DNA of 64,000 bases from contig JAUXYJ010000105.1 of assembly GCA_030694465.1 (NCBI GenBank), positions 62,001 through 126,000 on the forward strand, in the 5' to 3' direction. Under the pieces are notes generated by a model, which saw only the letters and a list, made by a program, of their open reading frames with translations, had not been told where the DNA came from and did not search any database. The translations under genes were made by a program, and so were the position numbers. How positions within the stretch are numbered: the first letter of the stretch is position 1; every line of letters starts with the position of its first letter. Origin of the DNA: Deltaproteobacteria bacterium (lineage in GTDB: Bacteria > Myxococcota_A > Polyangia > Polyangiales > Ga0077539). This document shows positions 16,598 to 25,890 of the stretch, one piece after another.

Positions 16598-18679
16598 ATG
16601 CGTGCAGTAAAAACACAGATCAAGTCATCGCCCAAGAGCCTCAAAGGGGTCGCCGATGGCGCGCTCGCGGCGCTCGTGATCGCCATCGTCGCGACGATGA
16701 TTGTGCCGATCCCGCTCGTGGTTCTGGACCTGCTGCTGGCGCTCAATCTCTCGCTCTCGATTGTCTTGCTCCTGGTCGCGCTCTTCGTCGCAGATGCGCT
16801 CGCGATCGCTTCGTTTCCGACGATTTTGCTGGTCACGACGCTCTATCGCCTCGCGCTCGACGTTGCCGCTACGCGCAACATCTTGGGTCGCGCCGATGGG
16901 GGCGAAATGATCCGCGCGTTTGGCCAATTCGTCGTGCGTGGCAACTACGTCGTGGGCGCCGTGGTGTTTGCCATTCTCACGCTCGTTCAGTTCTTGGTGA
17001 TCGCGAAGGGGTCCGAGCGCGTAGCCGAAGTCGGCGCACGCTTCACGCTCGACGCGATGCCGGGAAAGCAGATGGCCATCGACGCCGAGCTGCGGGCCGG
17101 GGCGATTGATCAGGCCGAAGCGCGCCGCCGACGCCGGTTTCTTGCGCGCGAGTCGTCCTTCTTTGGGGCGATGGACGGCGCCATGAAATTCGTCAAGGGA
17201 GACGCGATCGCCGGCATCGTGATCACGCTCATCAATCTCCTCGGGGGGCTCGCGATTGGTGTGGGCCAGCGCTCCATGAGCGCCAACGATGCGCTGCGGT
17301 TGTATGGCTTGATGACCATCGGCGAGGGGCTCGTTGCACAGATTCCGGCCCTGATTGTGTCGACCGCGGCGGGCCTGCTCGTCACGCGTGTCGCGAGCGA
17401 AAACCCTGATGACTCTCTCGGAGGCGAGATCGCGCGGCAGGTCCTGGGTCAGCCTCGCGCCCTCGCGATCGCCGCGGGTGTGGTGGCTTTGTTTGGGCTC
17501 AGCCCTGGGATGCCTACGGTCCCGTTCTTTGTCATCGCGTTGGCCCTGGGTGTTGGCGCGCGGCTCGTGCAGCGCTCTCAGCGGCGCGACGCGCAGCGGA
17601 GCGAGGTCGTGGGCCCCGCAACGACCACCAACGCGAGCCTCTCGAGCGGCGAACGCGCGCTACCCAAGCCTCTCCTCACGCCCGTCGAGATCGAAGTCGG
17701 GATCTCTCATGTGTCTCTTGTCGAGTCGAGCGGAGCCCGTGATGCGCCGCTTCGCTCGATGATTCCGCTCTTGCGAGAGTGGCTCTTTGGCACGCTCGGT
17801 ATCTCGCTCCCCTCGGTCCGAGTGCGGGTCAATGCCGAGATGGACGCGCGGATGATTTTGGTGCGAATCCACGAAATCCCTGAACTTTCGCTGACCGTTG
17901 AGCCGGGTAGCGTTCATGTGTCCGCGCACCCCATGGCGCTGCAAGAGCGCTCGCTTGCGTGCACGCCCTACACGCTCTCTTTCACCCAGCGCCCCGGTGC
18001 GTGGGTCAGCCAAGAGGTCGCCGAGCTGCTCGCCGCCGAAGGGATCGAACAACGCAGCATCGACGAGGTGGTCACCCTCGAACTCCGAGCGGCCCTTCGC
18101 CGATGTGCGCCAAGCTTCTTGGGGATCCAAGAGACTCAGGCGCTGCTGGATGGGCTCGAGAGCTCGCATCCCGCGCTGATCCGTAACTTGGTGCCCAAGC
18201 CCATCGCGGTTCCGCTGCTGGCCGAGGTCCTTCGCAGACTTGTCGAAGAGCGCGTCTCGGTCCGTCCGCTGCGTGAAATCCTTGAAGGACTCGCTCCTTA
18301 TGCGAACCTCGAAAAAGACCCCGTTGTCTTGGCAGATCTCGCGCGCGTCGCGTTGCGCCGGCAGCTCAGCCATGAGCTCGCTCCCAACGGCCGTGTGGCC
18401 GTCTGGTTCTTGTCTCCGGATCTGTCCGAGGCGATCCGAGACTCGATCGCGCGCACCGCGACGGGCGCCTATCTCAGACTCGATCCAGGGCTGGCTCGCG
18501 AGATCACCGTGAGCGCGCGCGAGCAATTGCCCTCAGGATCTGTGCTGATCTGTGATCCCGACATCCGAAGGTTTGTGTGGGTCCTTCTCGAGAGCAGCGT
18601 GTCAAACCTCCGCGTGATCGCACACAGCGAGCTGCAAGCTGGGGTCTCTCTTGAGCCGCTGGGTACGCTTGGACCGTAG
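16598..18679 (+). CDS. sctV: Type III secretion export-gate protein, SctV/FlhA family
   Basis: A 693-residue inner-membrane protein of the FHIPEP family. About eight transmembrane helices lie in residues 20-310, followed by a cytosolic four-subdomain C-terminus. The family signature LDAMPGKQMAIDAELRAG and the cytoplasmic loop DGAMKFVKGDAIAG are intact. DGAMKFVKGDA and TIGEGLVAQIPAL match the non-flagellar SctV subfamily better than FlhA, where DGASKFVRGDA is usual. The C-terminal helix pair (YANLEKDPVVLADLARVALR) is also conserved. No other secretion gene (SctR, S, T, U, N or Q) is in the window, so this is an orphan here. In a complete system it forms the nonameric ring that receives substrates from the ATPase. 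Confidence 0.9.
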   Translation: MRAVKTQIKSSPKSLKGVADGALAALVIAIVATMIVPIPLVVLDLLLALNLSLSIVLLLVALFVADALAIASFPTILLVTTLYRLALDVAATRNILGRADGGEMIRAFGQFVVRGNYVVGAVVFAILTLVQFLVIAKGSERVAEVGARFTLDAMPGKQMAIDAELRAGAIDQAEARRRRRFLARESSFFGAMDGAMKFVKGDAIAGIVITLINLLGGLAIGVGQRSMSANDALRLYGLMTIGEGLVAQIPALIVSTAAGLLVTRVASENPDDSLGGEIARQVLGQPRALAIAAGVVALFGLSPGMPTVPFFVIALALGVGARLVQRSQRRDAQRSEVVGPATTTNASLSSGERALPKPLLTPVEIEVGISHVSLVESSGARDAPLRSMIPLLREWLFGTLGISLPSVRVRVNAEMDARMILVRIHEIPELSLTVEPGSVHVSAHPMALQERSLACTPYTLSFTQRPGAWVSQEVAELLAAEGIEQRSIDEVVTLELRAALRRCAPSFLGIQETQALLDGLESSHPALIRNLVPKPIAVPLLAEVLRRLVEERVSVRPLREILEGLAPYANLEKDPVVLADLARVALRRQLSHELAPNGRVAVWFLSPDLSEAIRDSIARTATGAYLRLDPGLAREITVSAREQLPSGSVLICDPDIRRFVWVLLESSVSNLRVIAHSELQAGVSLEPLGTLGP

Positions 18680-18688
18680 AGACCCGCG

Positions 18689-19519
18689 CTAGTGAGCACG
18701 GGCAGGGTGCGGCACCGGCCATTGCCCCCGCGCAAACGCGAGGATGCTCTCCCAGACGTGATCTTCGGCGTGCGCGAAGAGATCATTGTGGCCGCGCCCC
18801 TGCACCTCAATAAGCTGACTGTTGCGAAACAAGCGCTGCAATCCTCGGCCCATCTCGACGGGGATGAGTGTGTCTTCGGAGCCGTGAATGATCAGCGTGT
18901 GCATGCTAATCGACGTGGCTTTTTGCTGTGTATTGTAGCGGTCACGGACAAGCAGCGTGGCGGGCAACACCACCGCAATACGCTGCACGACATCCACCAT
19001 GGATGTGTAGGGCGAGAGCAAGACCATGCGCGCCCCGAGGCCTCGGCGGGCCATCTCAACCGCGATGCCCGTACCGAGCGATTGACCACTGAGTACCACG
19101 CGATCGGGCCGCACCTGGTGGTCTCGAGAGAGCTGCGCGAGAGTGGCTTCTGCCAGCGAATATGCGAGTGTCTCGCTCATGCTCTGGGCCGAGAGCGGTC
19201 CGTATCCTGGGTACTCGATCGCGCAGAACCCTAGGCCCGCTCGCTGGGCTGCGAGCGCCCGATCGGCCGAGTGGATCGCAGCCTCTCCGTTGCCGTGAAA
19301 ATGCACAATCACTGGCGCGTCCGGCGTCGAGGGCAGCGCGCAGAGCGCGTAGGTGCCGTGTCCGGCGACGTCGCCGGTTACCTCAATCAGTCCGCTCGGA
19401 AGCCGATCTACCGCGCGATGAACCGGGGCAGGGTAGAGCAACGCTCGCTGCGACAGGCACGCGACAAAGCACAGCGCTGGGTAGAGCGAGGCAACAATGA
19501 GCGGGATCTTGAGGCGCAT
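18689..19519 (-). CDS. Membrane-anchored alpha/beta hydrolase
   Basis: A 276-residue protein with an N-terminal hydrophobic signal/anchor (LIVASLYPALCFVACLS). The hydrolase core has oxyanion motif HFHGNGE, nucleophile elbow GQSLGTG, acid loop HGSEDTLIP and catalytic His in GRGHNDLF, as in the ABHD13/ABHD17 group of serine hydrolases. It probably acts on an ester or thioester at the envelope; the substrate is unknown. It is convergent to sctV, with only 9 nt between stops. The GDVAG codons near residue 50 are one exact copy of the window's 16-bp palindrome, possibly an in-frame insertion. Confidence 0.88.
   Translation of the reverse strand: MRLKIPLIVASLYPALCFVACLSQRALLYPAPVHRAVDRLPSGLIEVTGDVAGHGTYALCALPSTPDAPVIVHFHGNGEAAIHSADRALAAQRAGLGFCAIEYPGYGPLSAQSMSETLAYSLAEATLAQLSRDHQVRPDRVVLSGQSLGTGIAVEMARRGLGARMVLLSPYTSMVDVVQRIAVVLPATLLVRDRYNTQQKATSISMHTLIIHGSEDTLIPVEMGRGLQRLFRNSQLIEVQGRGHNDLFAHAEDHVWESILAFARGQWPVPHPARAH
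19362..19377. repeat. 16-bp iterated palindrome, copy 1
   Basis: Exact CCGGCGACGTCGCCGG, its own reverse complement. It lies inside the alpha/beta hydrolase gene and encodes GDVAG there. Confidence 0.85.
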
Positions 19520-19561
19520 GGGGTGAGCTATGACACAGGTTGGCCTGAAGCTCGGACTTGG

Positions 19562-20710
19562 TCAGTAGCCTCTTCGGAGGACGACGCGCTCGCCCATGCC
19601 GAGCTCAACCGTCGCGCTGGTCACAAACGCCGTGCACGTTCGCGCTCGCACCTCAACGACCAGCAGCTCTCCGACGACCTCATCGGGCATGTTGCCGTCA
19701 GGATTCTGTCCTGCGCCCGGAGGTGAATCGGGGCGCCCGTCTCCGTCACGATCGAGCCCTGTGCCGCTCGCTGTGCGCTCGCTGACGCTCTGCAAGGTGT
19801 CCCGCCAAGCGTCACCACGTCGGACCGCGAGAAATCGATTGCCGAGGGCGACACGATCTTCGCGGCCGCGGTCGATGAAGACCACTTGGTGTTGGCCCAC
19901 AAAGGTACGAGGCCGAAGCAGCGCGGCGATGCGACCCTCGAGATTGACCGTGTTGGTCACCGGCGGGATCACCTGGATCGACCGCGGGATGCTCGCGACG
20001 CGCTCGCCTCGCTCGATGCTGTCCAGCGCCTCGGTGAGACGTGCTGTCGCCAGACGGCGGTCATTGTCCCAGCGTGTGATCTCCATCGTCCCGATGACGC
20101 GGACCACGTGACCGGTGTTGCGATCGCCGTGTCCGTCTTGCGCGTCTTGATAGACCGCAAAGCGCTCGCCAACCCGTGGCGTACGTCTTGGAAACTCGAC
20201 GTACGCTTCATCGCCTTGGGTCAAGAGCATATGATCGTGGGGAGAGCCCACGACGGTCCCGGCGGTCTCGGCCTCTTGCGGGTCCAAGAACCCATCGCTG
20301 AGCTGAAACACAGTCTGGGGTGGCACCGTGCGCAGCGGTGACACCACCCCTGGGCTCACCGCGGTGGTCCGGAGGTCTCTGCGAAGACGCACCTGATCGC
20401 CAGGAAAAATCCAGTGTGGATTTGCGATCTGTGGGTTGATCGACCAGAGCGACGGCCACTGCCACGGGTTTCCAAAATAGTAGTGGGTGATGTCCCACAG
20501 CGTGTCGCCACGAGAGACCGAATGGTAGTTCGGGATGTCTACACGGCCGGCCTCTCCACTCAGCGAAATCGCCCGCCGATCACGCTGTGCTCGGAGCAGC
20601 TCGGAGGTGCTCTCAGAGTCCTGGGCTCCGTCGGTCGCCGTGACCTGCGCGTGCGCGAAGCTAGGCAACAACAGCAGTGCGAGACAGGTGCATGTGCGCG
20701 CGGTCTTCAT
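19562..20710 (-). CDS. Secreted LysM-domain protein
   Basis: A 382-residue exported protein (signal KTARTCTCLALLLLPSFAHA). A LysM domain at residues about 60-110 contains YHSVSRGDTLWDITHYYFGN and PGDQVRLRRDL; LysM binds peptidoglycan. The rest is a beta-rich domain with two conserved-looking segments (VGERFAVYQDAQ and GERVASIPRS) that I do not recognise, plus a DRDGDGRPDS Ca-loop-like stretch. The gene starts at an ATG overlapping the stop of the CpoB-like gene upstream (ATGA, 20707-20710), so the pair is coupled and probably works at the periplasmic cell wall. Confidence 0.85.
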   Translation of the reverse strand: MKTARTCTCLALLLLPSFAHAQVTATDGAQDSESTSELLRAQRDRRAISLSGEAGRVDIPNYHSVSRGDTLWDITHYYFGNPWQWPSLWSINPQIANPHWIFPGDQVRLRRDLRTTAVSPGVVSPLRTVPPQTVFQLSDGFLDPQEAETAGTVVGSPHDHMLLTQGDEAYVEFPRRTPRVGERFAVYQDAQDGHGDRNTGHVVRVIGTMEITRWDNDRRLATARLTEALDSIERGERVASIPRSIQVIPPVTNTVNLEGRIAALLRPRTFVGQHQVVFIDRGREDRVALGNRFLAVRRGDAWRDTLQSVSERTASGTGLDRDGDGRPDSPPGAGQNPDGNMPDEVVGELLVVEVRARTCTAFVTSATVELGMGERVVLRRGY

Positions 20711-21669
20711 CGTGAAATCTCGTGGCGCAGTCGAGCTGCGAACTCAGAAGTTGGATGCTCTCGAAACAAGCGATCGCGAAATGAGCTGGCTCTCTCGGGG
20801 TCGCCCAACCGGGTGTGGCATTGCGCGAGCTTGTACAGGGCGCTCTGCTGAATGTGTGCGCTGCTGTTTCTCTCTAAAATCGCAGCAAATTGTGCTGCCG
20901 CGCCCCGAACGTCCCCACCGCTTAGCGTGCACTCTGCGCGCCAGTACAACGCGCTCGGGACGTTGGGATGATCTGGCCACTGCGCGACGAACCGAGCCAA
21001 CGCGTCGGCGCCCTGGGCGCAACGACCCCCGCGCGCGTCGCCGACCGCGGCGTCGTAGGCCGCCGTCGACTGTGGATCACGAACCGACGAGGTCCCACCG
21101 AGAGGTGCGTGCGCAGCGAGCGGCGGGAGCGTCCCTTCCATCGCAGGTGCGAGCGAAGACGGCCCACGAAGCGGATCGCGTCCATCAGGAATTCTGCTCG
21201 GATTCTGTGCCGGCGGCTGGCGTGTCTCGCTCGGCAAGGGCACGACCGGGAGGCGCTCTGGCTCTTGGTTTGCGCTCGGCGTCACGCTCTGCGTCGCGAG
21301 CGGCGCACGTCCGACGGCGCGGAGCATCGGCCGGTTGGCTTCTTCTGCTGGGCGCGCTTCTTCGTCATTGTCGTCATTGCTGTGGAGCGCCGAGGGGATG
21401 TCCTCGACCATCCCGTGGGTCGTCGCGCCGCTCGAAGCCTCTGGCGCGATCCGCACGGTCCTTCGCGACAGATCAATGGCCGCACGCGCCGCGCCGCGGA
21501 CCGTGTCTTCGGCGAGCGCGAGCCTGCTGTCGAGCTGCTCGACCCGCCGGCTCAGCCTCTCTTGATCGGTGCGCATGGCGCGGATTTGCGTCTCTAGCGA
21601 GGCGATCCCGCTCGTGTTTGCCGCACAGCCGCTTAGAGCCACCAACGCTATTCCAGACCACCATCGCAT
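20707..21669 (-). CDS. CpoB/YbgF-like lipoprotein with coiled coil and TPRs
   Basis: A 320-residue lipoprotein (lipobox LSGC, ALSGCAANTS). Residues about 25-70 form a coiled coil (TQIRAMRTDQERLSRRVEQL). A Pro-rich linker follows, and the last ~120 residues are TPR-like (YDAAVGDARGG, LARFVAQWPDHPNVPSALYW, SALYKLAQCHTRLGDPE). This order matches CpoB/YbgF of the Tol-Pal system, which couples wall synthesis to outer-membrane constriction. No tol or pal genes are in the window. It is translationally coupled to the LysM protein gene. Confidence 0.8.
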   Translation of the reverse strand: MRWWSGIALVALSGCAANTSGIASLETQIRAMRTDQERLSRRVEQLDSRLALAEDTVRGAARAAIDLSRRTVRIAPEASSGATTHGMVEDIPSALHSNDDNDEEARPAEEANRPMLRAVGRAPLATQSVTPSANQEPERLPVVPLPSETRQPPAQNPSRIPDGRDPLRGPSSLAPAMEGTLPPLAAHAPLGGTSSVRDPQSTAAYDAAVGDARGGRCAQGADALARFVAQWPDHPNVPSALYWRAECTLSGGDVRGAAAQFAAILERNSSAHIQQSALYKLAQCHTRLGDPERASSFRDRLFREHPTSEFAARLRHEISR

Positions 21670-21897
21670 GTGCGCACCTCAACCAAGACTCACGGCATTG
21701 TTGCGCGCGGGTCACGCACGCCCTGCGGTGAGCTTGCAGAGCCTCGCGAAATCCATCCAAGTGGGTGGAGATGCCACGAAGCGCTGACGAGAATCACCGT
21801 CAAGGCGAAGAGGGTAGTCAGCCCGCGGTGGCGCGGCAAAATTCCTGCGAGAGTTCTGCACAACCGCGCACGCGCTGGGCGAGATAAGCGCGCCCCT

Positions 21898-22905
21898 ATG
21901 GACCCCACACAACTGAATCCGCGGCCTGATTTGGCTGCCGATCAAGAGCTGTTCACTCCCGCATCGCTTGGTCTCGCCGAGCGCTTGGCCCCTGCAAGAA
22001 TTGACAGGCTCTGGCTGCGTGGGAGCGCTTTGGCCCTCGAATCTCCGCTCATCGCCCTCGTCGGGACCCGCAATCCCGACGGCGAGGGCCTCGCGATGAC
22101 CCGCAGGCTTGCGCAGCTCTGCGCAGAGCAGTCCGCGGTCGTCGTGTCAGGCGGAGCGCTCGGGATCGACGCGCAGGCGCACCTCGCCGCGCTTCAGCAC
22201 GGAGGGCGAACCCTCGTAGTGCTCCCAAGCGGTCTAGACCGACCGTACCCGTTGAGACATCGAGCGCTCTACGATCGGGTGCTGTGTGAGGGAGGGGCGC
22301 TGCTGTCGATGTTTCCCAAAGAGACCCCACCGATGAGCTGGACGTTTCCGAAGCGCAACGAGCTCGTCGCCGCCCTGTGCGATGTCTTGGTGTTGGTCCA
22401 GGCGCCGTTGTCATCAGGATCCCTATTGACTGCAAATTTAGCGAGATCGTACGGTCGTCGTGTCCTGGCTGTGCCCGCGTCGCCCGGAGATCGTCGCGGC
22501 GCTGGCTGTCTCGCGCTCTTGCGCGCAGGCGCTCAGGTGTGCGCGACCCTCGATGACCTACGTGACGCGATCTCACAGCGCGAGGGACCTCTGTTTGCAG
22601 CGCCGCCGACGCTCGGCGTGCGCGTTCTGTCAAAGAAGCCTCGCGAGCGGGCGCCCAAACTCCGTGAGCCATTGCAGGACGAAGACGACCGCGTCCGCCC
22701 TGCGAGAGATGCCCCCTCGAGCCCGTTGCTCACGCCCTTGCAGTCCGTCCTGCTTAAGCTCCTAAAGAGCTGCGCGCTTCACCCGGACACGCTCGCTGAG
22801 AAGTGCGAACACTCCGCTGCTGCGACACGCGCTGCACTGATCACGCTCACGCTTCTTGGGCTCGTTCGAGAACAGAGCGACGGGACGTTTGCCTCGACTC
22901 CCTGA
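21898..22905 (+). CDS. dprA: DNA-processing protein DprA
   Basis: A 335-residue Rossmann-fold DprA/Smf protein that loads RecA onto incoming single-stranded DNA during natural transformation. Signature segments are present in order: IALVGTRNPDGEGLAMT, VVSGGALGIDAQAHLAAL, TLVVLPSGLDRPYP, FPKRNELVAALCD, SGSLLTANLARSYGR and VLAVPASPGD. The C-terminus has a winged-helix-like domain (TPLQSVLLKLLKSCALHPDTL). ATG 21898 is preferred because the upstream extension has no family similarity. The N-terminal SAM-like domain of longer DprA proteins is reduced or missing. Confidence 0.93.
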   Translation: MDPTQLNPRPDLAADQELFTPASLGLAERLAPARIDRLWLRGSALALESPLIALVGTRNPDGEGLAMTRRLAQLCAEQSAVVVSGGALGIDAQAHLAALQHGGRTLVVLPSGLDRPYPLRHRALYDRVLCEGGALLSMFPKETPPMSWTFPKRNELVAALCDVLVLVQAPLSSGSLLTANLARSYGRRVLAVPASPGDRRGAGCLALLRAGAQVCATLDDLRDAISQREGPLFAAPPTLGVRVLSKKPRERAPKLREPLQDEDDRVRPARDAPSSPLLTPLQSVLLKLLKSCALHPDTLAEKCEHSAAATRAALITLTLLGLVREQSDGTFASTP

Positions 22906-22924
22906 GTTGTCATCCGAGGCCCCT

Positions 22925-22978
22925 CGCACGCACGTGTATGTACACGCGTACGCGTAGCGTGCACTCGCACGCACGCGC
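22925..22978. other. Alternating pyrimidine-purine tract upstream of topA
   Basis: Positions 22925-22956 are 32 consecutive bases of strict pyrimidine-purine alternation. Further alternating stretches lie at 22957-22964 and 22966-22978. The tract includes the palindrome ACGCGTACGCGT (22944-22955) and an inverted repeat CGTGTA-TG-TACACG (22933-22946). Such sequences can adopt Z-DNA under negative supercoiling. It ends 110 bp before the topA start codon. Confidence 0.7.
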
Positions 22979-23088
22979 CTTGGGTCGCTTTTCGGGGGGT
23001 CCAATTGCATGAAGCCTCTTGTCGTCTGGTGGATCCACCATATAAATCGGCGCCCTTCACTCGCAGAGGGATCGAGAGAGCACACGCT

Positions 23089-25782
23089 ATGACCAAGTCA
23101 CTCGTCATCGTTGAGTCTCCGGCCAAGGCCAAGACTATCCAAAAATACCTCGGCAAAGATTATGTGGTTCTTGCCAGTAAAGGACACATCCGAGACCTGC
23201 CGCGATCAGGCCTAAACATCGCGGTTGATGCGGATTATGAGCCGAATTACGAGGTCCTTGAAGATCACAAGGACGTCCTCGCAGAGCTCAAGAAGGCGGC
23301 CAAAGACGTAGACGTGATCTACCTCGCGCCGGACCCTGATCGAGAGGGTGAGGCGATCGCTTGGCACATCGCGCAAGAGCTTCGATCGCTCAAGAAGCAG
23401 ATGGAGCGCGTCGAGTTTCACGAGATCACGAAGAAGGGCGTGCAGAAGGGACTCGCGGCGACCCGCAAGATCGATGAGCAGCGATTTCACGCACAGCAAG
23501 CGCGTCGAATCCTCGATCGGCTCATCGGCTACGAGCTCTCCTCGGTTCTATGGAAGCGGCTGTGTCGACAGGTCAACGGCCACTTTCTCTCGGCGGGTCG
23601 TGTGCAGTCGGTCGCGCTGCGGTTGATCGTTGAGCGCGAAGAAGAGATCCAGAGCTTCGTCCCGCAAGAGTATTGGCCAGTCGATGCGACGCTTTTGGGT
23701 GCAAAAAAGCCTGCGCTTAAGACGCACTTGGTCGAGCTCGATGGCCAAAAGATCGTGACACCCGTTCGTGACCGCGTGATCAAAGCGGGCGAGCGCGTGC
23801 TGTCGTCCGAGGCTGCAGCGCTGGACGCGCAGGGGATGCTTCGTACAGCGAAGTTTGCTGTCCGTTCGGTCGACAAACGTGAGCGTCGACGCAAGGCCCC
23901 GCCCCCTTACATCACCTCGTCGTTGCAGCGAGATGCCGCGTCGCGCCTGGGTTTTAGCGCGTCGCGAACGATGCAAATCGCGCAGCGACTCTACGAGGGT
24001 ATGGACGTGAGCGCCGAGGGCCCGACCGGGTTGATCACGTACATGCGTACGGACTCGACTCGAATCTCGGGCGACGCGATCGAGAGCGCGCGAGAGCTCA
24101 TCGCGAAGCGATTTGGACCGAGTTTTGTCCCGGAAAAGCCAAATTTCTTTAAGACCAAGACCGGCGCGCAGGACGCTCACGAAGCGATCCGGCCGACCAA
24201 CCTTGAGTACAACCCCGAGCGCATCCGTGGGTCCCTGAAGCCCGACGAGTTTCGTGTCTACAAGCTCATCTACGATCGCTTCGTCGCGTGCCAAATGGTC
24301 GAGGCGGTCTACGCGCAGACGACCGTGTTGGTCGACGCCACCAGCGGCGCGCGCAACGGGTTGCTCCGTGCGAGCGGACAGACGTTGCGATTCAGCGGCT
24401 GGCTCGAAGCGCACGAGATGAACACAGGCACCGAAGAGATCGCCGGCGAAGAGCCATCCACGGCAGAAGGCGCCGACGACGCTGAGGCTTCTACGGCGAT
24501 GCTGCCCGATGTCGACGCGGGAGACTCGCTCGCCTCCGTCGACCCGCCCGGCGTCGAGACGGTGCAAAAATTCACGCAACCGATCAGCCGCTACAACGAA
24601 GGCACGCTGGTCAAAGCCCTCGAAGACCTCGGCATCGGGCGCCCCAGCACCTACGCTGAGATCGTCAGCAAGGTGCAATCGCGTGACTACGTCGAGAAGG
24701 TCGACCGCTCGCTAGTCCCGAGCAAACTCGGGATCGCAAAGACCACTGGATTGCGTGCGCGGTTCGGCGATTTTATTAACTACGAGTTCACCGCTTCGAT
24801 CGAAGCCGATCTCGATCGCGTCGAGGCTGGGACGCTCAAATGGGTTGGCGTCGTGGACAAGATCTACAAGCCATTTCACGAGCGATGTGACGCAGAGAAG
24901 AAGGGGAGCGAGCCCGCGGTCGGCTGGCCACGGCCCACGCCCTCGGACAAGATTTGTGACAAATGCGGTCGCCCCATGGTCAAGCGGTGGGGACCCACGT
25001 CGGACTTCTATGCGTGCACCGGCTACCCCGAGTGCAAAAACGTCGTCGACGAAAACCCAGCCCCGCCGCCGAGAATTCTCGTCGGTCGCCCCTGCCCAAA
25101 GTGCAGCAGCGATCTGCTCGTTCGCACCGCGCGTCGTGGCTCGAAGGGCGAGTTTATCGGCTGCGCGGGCTACCCGCATTGCGACTTCACCAGCCCGGTT
25201 CCGACTGGGCTCACCTGCCCTAAATGCAATTTGGGTGACATCACGCAGATTGGCGGAGGCAAACGCCGTCCCTTCTGGGGATGCTCGAACTACAGCACGA
25301 CCAAATGCGATTTTAAGCTCTACCAAGAGCCCATTCGCAAAGAGTGCCCCTTGTGTCACGCGCCCTTCTTGGTGCGCGCTGGCGGCAAGACCAAGCCCGT
25401 TCTGAAGTGCGTCACCAAGGACTGCGGGCACGACGAAATCGACCGCGGTCGGATCGACGGCGAAGAGGCCCCTGCGCCCCTCGCGCTGCCCACCACAACG
25501 GACCGACCCCCGTTTATTCACCCCGCGCTTCTTGAGACCGCGGCCGCGAACAAGGCCGCTGAAAAGAGCAGCAAACGTGCGGCAAAGCGTGGCGCCAAGA
25601 AGGCCGTCGCGAAGAAGCCTGCTGCAGAGGGCGAAGCAACCGCCACCGCAAAGAAGGTCGCTCCTAAGAAGGCAGCCTCGCCCAAAAAAGCAGCCGCTGC
25701 GAAGAAGGCTGCGCCCAAAAAGGCTGTCGCCGCGAAGAAGCCCGCTGCGAAGAAGCCCGCCGCGAAGAAGCCCACTGCGTAA
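23089..25782 (+). CDS. topA: DNA topoisomerase I
   Basis: An 897-residue type IA topoisomerase that relaxes negative supercoils. The Toprim domain starts at once (VIVESPAKAKTIQKYLG) and has the acidic triad APDPDREGE. The catalytic Tyr is Tyr318 in GLITYMRTDSTRIS. The C-terminal third has four-Cys zinc-ribbon modules (ICDKCGRPM, PCPKCSSDL, TCPKCNLGD, ECPLCHAPF). The last ~80 residues are a Lys/Ala/Pro-rich, histone-H1-like tail (KKAAPKK and AAKKPAA repeats) that should add non-specific DNA binding. ATG 23089 is chosen because it begins the Toprim strand. The upstream region contains a Z-DNA-prone tract. Confidence 0.97.
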   Translation: MTKSLVIVESPAKAKTIQKYLGKDYVVLASKGHIRDLPRSGLNIAVDADYEPNYEVLEDHKDVLAELKKAAKDVDVIYLAPDPDREGEAIAWHIAQELRSLKKQMERVEFHEITKKGVQKGLAATRKIDEQRFHAQQARRILDRLIGYELSSVLWKRLCRQVNGHFLSAGRVQSVALRLIVEREEEIQSFVPQEYWPVDATLLGAKKPALKTHLVELDGQKIVTPVRDRVIKAGERVLSSEAAALDAQGMLRTAKFAVRSVDKRERRRKAPPPYITSSLQRDAASRLGFSASRTMQIAQRLYEGMDVSAEGPTGLITYMRTDSTRISGDAIESARELIAKRFGPSFVPEKPNFFKTKTGAQDAHEAIRPTNLEYNPERIRGSLKPDEFRVYKLIYDRFVACQMVEAVYAQTTVLVDATSGARNGLLRASGQTLRFSGWLEAHEMNTGTEEIAGEEPSTAEGADDAEASTAMLPDVDAGDSLASVDPPGVETVQKFTQPISRYNEGTLVKALEDLGIGRPSTYAEIVSKVQSRDYVEKVDRSLVPSKLGIAKTTGLRARFGDFINYEFTASIEADLDRVEAGTLKWVGVVDKIYKPFHERCDAEKKGSEPAVGWPRPTPSDKICDKCGRPMVKRWGPTSDFYACTGYPECKNVVDENPAPPPRILVGRPCPKCSSDLLVRTARRGSKGEFIGCAGYPHCDFTSPVPTGLTCPKCNLGDITQIGGGKRRPFWGCSNYSTTKCDFKLYQEPIRKECPLCHAPFLVRAGGKTKPVLKCVTKDCGHDEIDRGRIDGEEAPAPLALPTTTDRPPFIHPALLETAAANKAAEKSSKRAAKRGAKKAVAKKPAAEGEATATAKKVAPKKAASPKKAAAAKKAAPKKAVAAKKPAAKKPAAKKPTA

Positions 25783-25890
25783 GGGCTGAAGCTGGCTTGC
25801 ACGATGCGCCACGGGCGCCATTCAGAGGGCGTTGGGGACGCTTTCGGGGCCTTTGCATGCGGAGCCGTGCTCTGACATCGTGCACAGCCT

